A stretch of DNA of 18,499 nucleotides from JAZRWQ01 sp045599805 (GTDB lineage: Bacteria > Bacillota > Clostridia > Oscillospirales > UMGS1783), in the NCBI GenBank assembly GCA_045599805.1, contig JAZRWQ010000006.1, positions 1 to 18,499 of the forward strand. Reading direction: 5' to 3'. Below are positions 12,704 to 18,499 of the stretch, one piece after another. Position numbers and translations under genes: made by a program. A model generated the notes under the pieces. The model saw only the letters and a list, made by a program, of their open reading frames with translations. It was not told the origin of the DNA and searched no databases. Position 1 is the first letter of the stretch. Every line of letters begins with the position of its first letter.

Positions 12704-13702
12704 ATGAGACAAAAAAGGTTCATAGCCGCAATACTTATCGCGGTAATGCTTATCGGTGTGCTTGCCGGCTGCGGCAAGAAGAACGACACCGCCGAGCTTA
12801 TTATAGACGGTAAAACCGTTAAGGTCGGCACCATTGCCACCATCGGCGACATGGAGATACCCCTGTCCCTTTTCCGTTACTTCTATCTCAGCACCAAGGT
12901 GCAGGCTGATAACGGCGACGACAGCATGTGGGAGGATTTCCCCGATTATGCCGCACAGCTTACCGACGTTGCAATGAATTACTGCAAAAATTATGCCACC
13001 ATCCATGCGCTCTGCGCAAAGTACGGCATTACTCTTGCCGATGAGGACAACAATGCCATCAACGATGAAATAAAGTCCGCTATCGATAATGCCGGCAACT
13101 ACAATGCGTTCATAGGCGCTCTCGAAAATAACTTCATGAACGAGGATATGTATAAGCAGATGCTGGAAGTACAGCATTTGTCCTCAAAGCTTCAGGAGCA
13201 TCTCTTCGGCGAGGGCGGCGAGTATTATATATCCGATGCCGACTTTGTAAAGTTCATTCAGGATAACTTCATTCTTTCCCGTCATATCCTTATCGCCAAT
13301 ACCGATGAGGAGGCCGATGAAAAGATCAAAGCGGTAAGAGATGCCATCGCCGCAGGCGACGATTTCCAGTCGCTTGCCGAAACCTACAGCGCCGACACCG
13401 CATCCACCTATTCCTACCCCGACGGCAACTGCTACGGCGAGGGCGAAATGGTTGAGGAATTCTATAACTGCGCACTCAATACCAAGATAGGCGAAATAGG
13501 CGAGGTTGACGAGGAGCTTTACGGTCATTTCTTTATCCAGCGTCTTGAAATTACCGAAAAGTACGTTACCGATAACAAAGAAACACTTATGTCCAAATAC
13601 ACCGGCAGCAAGATGAACGAGGTTGTTTCCGAATACATCGACAGCGTAGATATCACCTACAGCGAATACTACGATAAGATTTCCATAGATACCTTAAAAT
13701 AA
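12704..13702 (+). CDS. prsA: PrsA-like peptidyl-prolyl isomerase lipoprotein (foldase)
   Basis: This 332-residue lipoprotein would help exported proteins fold outside the membrane. Residues 1-22 are a lipoprotein signal peptide with the lipobox LAGC (lipidated Cys23). A helical SurA-N/trigger-type region (about 45-180) precedes a parvulin rotamase domain (about 188-290), with SRHILI, DDFQSLAETYSAD, GEGEMVEEFYNCAL and a final GHFFIQRLE. The usual GGxLG reads GNCYGEG, a modest divergence. A C-terminal helical stretch follows. The start is ATG 12704, eight bases after GGAGG, because an upstream TTG at 12689 overlaps the ribosome binding site. It is monocistronic between a divergent promoter and a hairpin. 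I am sure of the family; the gene name assumes orthology. Confidence 0.88.
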   Translation: MRQKRFIAAILIAVMLIGVLAGCGKKNDTAELIIDGKTVKVGTIATIGDMEIPLSLFRYFYLSTKVQADNGDDSMWEDFPDYAAQLTDVAMNYCKNYATIHALCAKYGITLADEDNNAINDEIKSAIDNAGNYNAFIGALENNFMNEDMYKQMLEVQHLSSKLQEHLFGEGGEYYISDADFVKFIQDNFILSRHILIANTDEEADEKIKAVRDAIAAGDDFQSLAETYSADTASTYSYPDGNCYGEGEMVEEFYNCALNTKIGEIGEVDEELYGHFFIQRLEITEKYVTDNKETLMSKYTGSKMNEVVSEYIDSVDITYSEYYDKISIDTLK

Positions 13703-13734
13703 ATAAAATCCCGTATATGATTCGATTCAAAGCA

Positions 13735-13765
13735 AAAGGAACTCGACATTTTGTCGAGTTCCTTT
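13735..13765. terminator. Hairpin terminator between prsA and nitroreductase genes
   Basis: A 14-bp perfect stem (13735-13748 with 13752-13765) with a 3-base loop lies between two convergent genes. The T stretch is short and interrupted on each strand (TTTGTTATT; TTTTGCTTT), so termination may be less complete than at the other three convergent junctions. Confidence 0.75.
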
Positions 13766-13791
13766 GTTATTGATTGTAACTTTTTACTGCG

Positions 13792-14298
13792 TTACCACTG
13801 TTCCGTGTGTATGCGCTCTTCATTGTAGCGCTCGGGTGTGGGGGGATTTTCCTTTGCCGGGCGGCCAATGGGGATCGCGGAGTAAGGGATGATGTTTTCG
13901 GGAATATTGAACATTCTTCTAAATATATCCATTCTCTCATCCTTGGGATAAACGCCGCACCAGCAGGCGCCGTACCCCAGAGCCTTGGCAGCATAGAGGA
14001 TGTTCATGGTTGCCGCACTTGCGTCGGAATAGCAGGAGCCCAAAGGAGTTATCTCGGGATCAACACATACTATTATTACCATGGGCGCAAACTCCGCCAT
14101 GTGCATATACGGATGATTTTCGGCAATCTGCTTGCGCTTATTCTCATCGGTAACAACTATGAAATGCCATGGCTGACCGTTCTTGCTCGATGGAGCGAGA
14201 AATGCGGTATTAAGTATCTGCTTCAAATCCTCATCGCTTACCTTTTCATCGGTAAAACGGCGAATACTTCTTCTTGTGTTAAGAAATTCAAGTGACAT
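13792..14298 (-). CDS. Nitroreductase-family flavoprotein
   Basis: The 168-residue protein is a short FMN-dependent NAD(P)H oxidoreductase. RRSIRRF (9-15) and PSSKNGQPWHF (36-46) form the flavin phosphate and ring contacts, and GYGACWCG (108-115) is the conserved loop over the flavin. The small size without an insert fits the minimal nitroreductase group found in many Clostridia. The physiological substrate is unknown; quinones or nitro compounds are typical test substrates of the family. It is the last gene of the operon, 12 bp after FakA, and its AGAAGGTG ribosome binding site overlaps the end of that gene. Confidence 0.93.
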   Translation of the reverse strand: MSLEFLNTRRSIRRFTDEKVSDEDLKQILNTAFLAPSSKNGQPWHFIVVTDENKRKQIAENHPYMHMAEFAPMVIIVCVDPEITPLGSCYSDASAATMNILYAAKALGYGACWCGVYPKDERMDIFRRMFNIPENIIPYSAIPIGRPAKENPPTPERYNEERIHTEQW

Positions 14299-14310
14299 GA
14301 AAACACCTTC

Positions 14311-15957
14311 TTATTCAACGGAAATTACGTAGTAATAAACCGGCTGACCGCCGCCTATAACGGTTATGTCGGCATCCTTTACCTTGTTTTCGATAATGCT
14401 CTTTACGCTTTCGGCCTCATTTTCGTTTGCATCTGCGCCGTAGTAAACGGTAACTATGCCCTCGTCGCCCGAAAGATTGGTGCACAGCGCGTCAACGCAT
14501 TCACTTAATGATTCGGTAACGCTGTTTACCTTGCCTTCGTACAGCCCGAGATACTGGCCTTTCTTTATTTCCATACCGTCAAATACGGAATCTCTTGCGG
14601 CATAGGTAACCGACAATGTTTTAACGAGACCGCAGCTTTCGCTCATTATATTCTCGTTGTAGTCCTCATCCGAATCGGGATCGAAGCTGAACATGGCGGT
14701 TATGCCCTGCGGCACCGTCTTTGTGGGAATAACGATAATTTCCTTTTCGGAAAGCTCGGTGGCCGCCTGAGCCGCCATGATTATGTTTTTGTTGTTGGGC
14801 AGTACGAAAACTATCTCCGAGGGAGTTGCGTTTACAGCTTCAAGAATATCCTCCGTACTGGGATTCATCGTCTGTCCGCCCTCTATGATATTGTCCGCGC
14901 CGAGATCCTTGAATATGGAGGCAAAACCTTCGCCTGCGGCAACGGCAACGAATCCGTATTTCTTTTCGGGTGCGGCAATCTGCTCCTTTTTAGCCTTTGC
15001 CTCCTGATTTGCGGCAGCCTGAAGCATATCTTCGGAAAGGGCGGTGTGCTGCTCTTTCATGTTTTCTATCTTTATCTTGGTAAGTGAGCCTATTTTAACA
15101 GCCGCTTCAAGCGCAAGACCGGGGTTGTTTGTGTGTACGTGAGTTTTGATGAAATCGCCGGCGTCTACAACAACAACGCAGTCGCCTATCGTGTGCAGGT
15201 ATGAACGGAAATCATCCGCTTCGATGTTTATATCAGACTTGTCAATGATAAACTCGGTGCAGTAGGCAAAGTTTATCGACTCGGTATCGAACTTTTCGAA
15301 ATCAGCCTTGGGTGCGCTTTCGGCAATCTCTTTTGCCTCTATTATGCTTCCGGTCTTAAGCACATGGTACATTCCCTCAAATACTACCATGAATCCCTGA
15401 CCGCCGGCATCAACAACGCCTGCCTGCTTTAATACGGGCAGAATATCCGGTGTCATGTCAAGTGCAGCCTGTCCCTCTTTGATAAGCGACTCAAACACCG
15501 GCATAATTTCGTTATTGCCGGTAGCGGTGTCGATAGCGGCGCTTGCTGCCATTCTCGAAACGGTAAGTATGGTGCCCTCGGTGGGCTTCATAACTGCCTT
15601 GTATGCGGCTTCAACGCCGAGGTTGCAGGCATAGGCGAAGGTAAGCGCATCGGCTTCCTTTTTGCCCTTGAAGCCTTTGGAAATACCCCTGAAAAGCAAA
15701 GAAAGGATAACGCCCGAGTTTCCTCTTGCGCCGCGGATAAGCGAATTTGCCGCAGCAGCGGAAACCTCTTCAAGACTGTCATACTCGTTTTCGGCAAGGG
15801 CGCTCTTGGCTGCCGCCATGGTAAGCGACATATTCGTTCCGGTGTCGCCGTCGGGCACGGGGAAAACGTTAAGGTCGTTAAGCTGCTGCTTTTTGTTGTT
15901 TAAATTATTGGCGGCGGATATTACCATATCGCGCCAAAGTTTTGCAGATATCATCAC
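14311..15957 (-). CDS. fakA: Fatty acid kinase catalytic subunit FakA (DAK2-domain, YloV)
   Basis: The enzyme phosphorylates fatty acids carried by a FakB (DegV) protein, allowing use of exogenous fatty acids in phospholipid synthesis. The 548 residues comprise an N-terminal DAK2 kinase domain (about 1-200) with LNVFPVPDGDTGTNMS (nucleotide/magnesium site, Asp36, Asp38), RGARGNSGVILS and DAGGQGF. A middle domain (about 225-310) follows, with Cys233 and the His273-x-His275 pair (THVHTNN), which resemble the zinc ligands described for staphylococcal FakA. A C-terminal FakB-interacting-type domain (about 330-548) completes it. The start is GTG 15957 or the directly following ATG 15954, after AAAGGA. 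It lies 20 bp after an Asp23-family gene, the conserved yloU-yloV order of Bacillota. No FakB partner is in the window. Confidence 0.93.
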   Translation of the reverse strand: MMISAKLWRDMVISAANNLNNKKQQLNDLNVFPVPDGDTGTNMSLTMAAAKSALAENEYDSLEEVSAAAANSLIRGARGNSGVILSLLFRGISKGFKGKKEADALTFAYACNLGVEAAYKAVMKPTEGTILTVSRMAASAAIDTATGNNEIMPVFESLIKEGQAALDMTPDILPVLKQAGVVDAGGQGFMVVFEGMYHVLKTGSIIEAKEIAESAPKADFEKFDTESINFAYCTEFIIDKSDINIEADDFRSYLHTIGDCVVVVDAGDFIKTHVHTNNPGLALEAAVKIGSLTKIKIENMKEQHTALSEDMLQAAANQEAKAKKEQIAAPEKKYGFVAVAAGEGFASIFKDLGADNIIEGGQTMNPSTEDILEAVNATPSEIVFVLPNNKNIIMAAQAATELSEKEIIVIPTKTVPQGITAMFSFDPDSDEDYNENIMSESCGLVKTLSVTYAARDSVFDGMEIKKGQYLGLYEGKVNSVTESLSECVDALCTNLSGDEGIVTVYYGADANENEAESVKSIIENKVKDADITVIGGGQPVYYYVISVE

Positions 15958-15977
15958 GGTGGTTTTCGTCCTTTCGG

Positions 15978-16328
15978 TTACATCTTAAGAGATTCAACGA
16001 TGATGCTCACCTTGGAAACCTTAACCGACGTGAGTTTTTCAACGCTGTAGCAAACCTTGTTTCTGATGCTGTCGGAAATCGCGGGGATATTTACTCCGGA
16101 CGTAACTATTATATGAAGCGTAACCTCAAGGGTGTTGTCCGGCATGCAGGTGATGTTGATGCCCTTGTCCATGTTTTCCCATTTAAGCAAATCGGCAAAG
16201 CTGTCGGCGGCATTCCTCGATGCCATGCCCACAACGCCGAAACATGAGGTGGCAATGTTGCCCACTATACGCGCAACGACCTTATCGGTTATGGTTATCA
16301 GTCCGTATTTATTTTTTATATTTATCAT
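15978..16328 (-). CDS. Asp23/Gls24-family envelope stress protein (YloU-like)
   Basis: This 116-residue protein starts MINIKNKYGLITITDKVVARIVG, the typical N-terminus of the Asp23/Gls24 (DUF322) family. It continues with the conserved SCFGVVGM and ends in the alpha/beta pattern with VTLHIIVTSGVNIPAISDSIR and VSKVSIIVE. Family members are small membrane-associated or cytoplasmic proteins linked to alkaline and cell-envelope stress. I choose ATG 16328 because GGAGAAA lies eight bases upstream and family homology begins there. An in-frame upstream extension to 16424 would run through the promoter and is rejected. It is the first gene of the FakA operon. Confidence 0.9.
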   Translation of the reverse strand: MINIKNKYGLITITDKVVARIVGNIATSCFGVVGMASRNAADSFADLLKWENMDKGINITCMPDNTLEVTLHIIVTSGVNIPAISDSIRNKVCYSVEKLTSVKVSKVSIIVESLKM

Positions 16329-16395
16329 GTTTATTTCTCCGTTTCTGCCGTATAAGTGCGGCGGCGTATGTTTTTGGAAATAGAGATACATAATG

Positions 16396-16424
16396 ATTAT
16401 ACAACAAAACATATCACTTTTCAA
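16396..16424 (-). promoter_or_regulatory. Promoter of the Asp23-FakA-nitroreductase operon
   Basis: On the minus strand TTGAAA (16419-16424), 17 bp, and TATAAT (16396-16401) form a near-perfect sigma-A promoter. The start near 16389 gives a leader of about 60 nt before ATG 16328. Confidence 0.75.
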
Positions 16425-16457
16425 TCCTTATTTGCCTTTATTATATGCGTTTGCTTA

Positions 16458-16486
16458 TTGAAATAGCGCCTTTTCTGTGTTAAAAT
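16458..16486 (+). promoter_or_regulatory. Promoter of the peptidase C26-glycosidase operon
   Basis: TTGAAA (16458-16463), 17 bp and TAAAAT (16481-16486) form a good promoter, with start near 16493. AAGGTG (16498-16503) follows and the ATG is at 16510. It diverges from the FakA-operon promoter, with 33 bp between the two -35 boxes. Confidence 0.7.
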
Positions 16487-16509
16487 ATGAAAAATTGAAG
16501 GTGATATAT

Positions 16510-17232
16510 ATGAAAAATAAAAAACCGATAATAGGAATAACGGTAAACGGCGGCAAAAATCTTTCTTTGGGACTTGCCGATGAAAAGGCGGTGATCGCCG
16601 CCGGAGGTACGCCGGTTTTGCTCCCGATACATATCGGGGACGATGACGCCAAGAGGCTTATAGATATCTGCGACGGTATTCTGTTTACCGGCGGCGAGGA
16701 CGTAAATCCGAAATACATGAACGAGGAAACGCTGCCCCAATGCGGCTACGCCGATGATGAGCGCGACAGGGCTGAGCAGATGTATTTTAAATACGCGCGT
16801 CAAAAACATATCCCCATTTTCGGCATCTGCCGCGGTCATCAGGCGGTAAACGTTTTCATGGGCGGCAGTTTGTATCAGGATATCACAACCCAATGTCAGC
16901 GCCTGAACGCCATTCAGCATAAATCACCGCGCGGCGTTTCCGATATCATGCACACGGTCAGCGTGGAAAAGGGCAGCCTTCTTGAAAAGGTTGCCGGTTA
17001 TGACACGCTCGACGTAACAAGCACGCATCATCAGGCGATCAAGCGCGTGGCAGACGGGCTTAAGGTCGTGGCAACAGCGCCCGACGGCATAATAGAAGCG
17101 CTTGAGGGCACCGGCGATGATTATATTTTAACCGTACAGTTCCACCCCGAGCTTCGCTATGATAAGGAAGACCATGCCTTGAATCTGTTCAAAGGCCTTA
17201 TTAACGCTGCTAAAAATAAAAAAGGAGAATGA
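16510..17232 (+). CDS. Peptidase C26, gamma-glutamyl-gamma-aminobutyrate hydrolase (PuuD)-like
   Basis: This 240-residue class I glutamine-amidotransferase-fold hydrolase would cleave gamma-glutamyl bonds in small molecules. The triad is visible: Cys107 in FGICRGHQ and His212/Glu214 in QFHPE. FTGGEDVNP (59-67) and STHHQAI (171-177) are family signatures. There is no synthetase partner or fused domain, so it acts as a stand-alone hydrolase. The start is ATG 16510 after AAGGTG. A frame extending upstream to 16477 overlaps the promoter and is rejected. It is followed after two bases by a glycosidase gene in the same operon. The natural substrate is unknown, and PuuD itself is unlikely since no putrescine genes are near. 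Confidence 0.92.
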   Translation: MKNKKPIIGITVNGGKNLSLGLADEKAVIAAGGTPVLLPIHIGDDDAKRLIDICDGILFTGGEDVNPKYMNEETLPQCGYADDERDRAEQMYFKYARQKHIPIFGICRGHQAVNVFMGGSLYQDITTQCQRLNAIQHKSPRGVSDIMHTVSVEKGSLLEKVAGYDTLDVTSTHHQAIKRVADGLKVVATAPDGIIEALEGTGDDYILTVQFHPELRYDKEDHALNLFKGLINAAKNKKGE

Positions 17233-17234
17233 AA

Positions 17235-18215
17235 ATGGACTATTCTTATGTGAGAGGCTTTAACTATCAGCCGTCCTATGCAAGCACTACCCTTGAAGCA
17301 TGGCAGTATTTTGATGCCGGACTTATAAAAAAAGAGCTTGAAAACGGGAAAAAGTATTTCCCGAAATTCAATACGGTGCGTCTTTGGTTATCCTGGGATT
17401 CTTACTTTCGTAAACCCGACCTGTTCAAAAAGAATTTCGAAACCCTTTTGGGAATATGCGAAGGTCTTAAGCTTAAATCCATACCTATTCTCTTCAACCG
17501 CTGGCATGATGCAAACGGCTATGACGTGGGCGGTGTGTATCTGGATAATCTTATTCCCGGCCATTGGACGTATTATCGCGATAAATATCTTAAATATGCG
17601 GCAGATATCATTTCATCCCATAAAAATGATGACCGTATTCTGATATGGGATTTGTGCAACGAGCCCTTTTCATACGATGAAATGCCCGATGATGAAATGT
17701 TCAAATATTTCGAGAAGGCGGAAATGGACTGGCTGACCGATTTGTATAAGATCGCAAAGAAAGAGGATCCCGATACTCCTGCATCGGTAAGCACTCACGC
17801 GCTCTTTGACAGATACGGTCTTGAAAAGATAAACCCCGTAAGTGACGTACTGCTTATCCATCCCTATTTTGAGTATACCGATGCCGAAGGCATCGCAGAT
17901 AAAGAAAACCGCCGTGCCTTTGAGGAGCGCATAAAGCTCAACGCCGATTACGCCGAAGAGGTAAACAAGCCCATGCTTGTAACCGAAACCTGCTGGGGCG
18001 CTTATGAAGCTCTGCCGCGCGCAAATAATACCCGTTTTACCCTTCAGGCGATTTCAAAATACGGTCTCGGCTTTATCGCTCATGCTCTCTGTTACAGCCT
18101 TATCGCCGACCTGCACGATAAGGAGGACGGCTTTATCGGACGTCCCGGAAACCTATGCTTTATAAATAAAGACGGCTCTCTCAGAGAAGGTCATGAGGTT
18201 TTCAACGAATTTTAA
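17235..18215 (+). CDS. GH5-like (clan GH-A) glycoside hydrolase
   Basis: This 326-residue TIM-barrel protein has the hallmarks of retaining clan GH-A enzymes: NTVRLWLSWDSY near beta-2, acid/base Glu143 in WDLCNEP, a beta-6 LLIHPYFEY segment, and nucleophile Glu251 in MLVTETCWG. It resembles cellulase/mannanase-type family 5 or related families, but substrate cannot be called. It lacks a signal peptide and binding modules, so it probably acts on short imported oligosaccharides or glycosides. I choose ATG 17235 because AAAGGAG ends seven bases upstream; the ATG at 17229 is only one base from that site. It is the second gene of the peptidase C26 operon and ends at a hairpin. Confidence 0.88.
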   Translation: MDYSYVRGFNYQPSYASTTLEAWQYFDAGLIKKELENGKKYFPKFNTVRLWLSWDSYFRKPDLFKKNFETLLGICEGLKLKSIPILFNRWHDANGYDVGGVYLDNLIPGHWTYYRDKYLKYAADIISSHKNDDRILIWDLCNEPFSYDEMPDDEMFKYFEKAEMDWLTDLYKIAKKEDPDTPASVSTHALFDRYGLEKINPVSDVLLIHPYFEYTDAEGIADKENRRAFEERIKLNADYAEEVNKPMLVTETCWGAYEALPRANNTRFTLQAISKYGLGFIAHALCYSLIADLHDKEDGFIGRPGNLCFINKDGSLREGHEVFNEF

Positions 18216-18224
18216 ACGCAACAA

Positions 18225-18254
18225 AAAATACCGGCTGATTTCAGCCGGTATTTT
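18225..18254. terminator. Bidirectional terminator between the glycosidase and EF-G genes
   Basis: A 14-bp perfect stem (18225-18238 with 18241-18254) with a 2-base loop ends in A/T runs on both sides (TTTT-G-ATTTT on plus; T6 on minus). It lies 10 bases after one stop and 13 before the other. Confidence 0.9.
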
Positions 18255-18267
18255 GATTTTATAAGGA

Positions 18268-18499
18268 TTATTCTTCTTCTGCTTCCTTTGCGGATTCCGC
18301 GGTAACCTTTTCGGCGATGTTTGCGGGAGCTTCCTGATATCTTTCGAAGTTAAAATCGAAGAAGCCTCTGCCTCTGGTCATGGAGCGCAGGTCGGTTGCA
18401 TAGGTGTGCATTTCAGCCATGGGAACTTCGCCCACGATCTCCTGCAGACCATTGACGGGGTTCATGCCCAGAACCTGACCGCGGCGCTTGTTGATGTCG
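18268..18499 (-). CDS. fusA: Elongation factor G family protein, C-terminal end (partial)
   Basis: This is the 3' 77 codons of a translation GTPase of the EF-G family, which catalyses ribosomal translocation. Only domain V and the tail are in the window. DINKRRGQVLGM, EVPMAEMHTYATDLRSMTRGRG and FERYQEAP are the characteristic EF-G domain V stretches, and the tail ends in an acidic EEE run. The wording LGMNPVNGLQEIVGEVP resembles the EF-G-like paralogue group (often named FusA2/EF-G2) more than canonical FusA, so the symbol is tentative. The reading frame is open through the window edge at 18499, so the start is outside. Confidence 0.88.
   Translation of the reverse strand, partial: DINKRRGQVLGMNPVNGLQEIVGEVPMAEMHTYATDLRSMTRGRGFFDFNFERYQEAPANIAEKVTAESAKEAEEE

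Noticed and set aside
16329..16424. N-terminal extension of the Asp23-family protein
   Set aside because: The extension runs through the promoter and ribosome binding site and has no family similarity.
16329..16509. Riboswitch or small RNA in the largest divergent intergenic region
   Set aside because: The leaders of about 60 and 17 nt are explained by promoters and ribosome binding sites; only 4-5 bp stems are visible and no conserved riboswitch core was recognised.
1..18499. CRISPR arrays, tRNA or rRNA genes, prophage or defence clusters
   Set aside because: No spaced direct repeats, cloverleaf or rRNA signatures, and no integrase, structural phage or defence genes apart from the IS remnant.

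Overview
The window looks like a chromosomal segment of an uncultured, carbohydrate-using member of the Clostridia (Bacillota), plausibly a gut or rumen species. The evidence is the gene set: an Asp23-FakA pair, a UvrX-type Y-family polymerase with a YolD partner, a PrsA-like lipoprotein foldase and a small malic enzyme. Ribosome binding sites are strong GGAGG types, and several promoters are near-consensus sigma-A types with 16-17 bp spacers. This assignment is inferred from gene content; no marker phylogeny could be run.

Layout. Positions 1-682 hold a decayed IS3-family insertion sequence: one terminal-repeat-like end, a frameshifted and 5'-truncated transposase, and a 32-bp perfect palindrome. 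A large family 2 glycoside hydrolase (785-3670, +) faces an NAD(P)-type malic enzyme (3753-4925, -). The malic enzyme is divergent from a LysR regulator (TTG start at 5071, +). Next comes a secreted, membrane-anchored beta-propeller/InlB-repeat protein (6001-7638, +) with a perfect TTGACA-17-TATAAT promoter. A tightly coupled operon follows (7719-10213, +): class II aldolase, alpha/beta-hydrolase esterase and amidohydrolase-2 enzyme. It faces the operon SDR-UvrX polymerase-YolD (12571-10224, -), which is divergent from a PrsA-like foldase (12704-13702, +). The foldase faces the operon Asp23-FakA-nitroreductase (16328-13792, -), which is divergent from the operon peptidase C26-GH5-like glycosidase (16510-18215, +). 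The last gene is the 3' end of an EF-G-type factor (18268-18499, -), cut by the window edge.

How it fits together. Transcription units alternate in direction. Each of the four convergent junctions has one hairpin that can terminate both sides, and each of the three divergent junctions has back-to-back promoters. Likely roles are glycan breakdown (GH2, GH5-like, esterase, aldolase), malate/pyruvate metabolism under a LysR regulator, exogenous fatty-acid phosphorylation (FakA), mutagenic repair (UvrX-YolD) and protein export folding (PrsA).

I found no CRISPR array, rRNA, tRNA, prophage, defence island or clearly new multi-gene system. The most unusual features are local: a 42-bp palindrome holding both stop codons of a convergent pair, so that both proteins end in IKKV; a promoter -35 box inside the preceding terminator stem; overlapping divergent -10 boxes; and some odd enzyme architectures.
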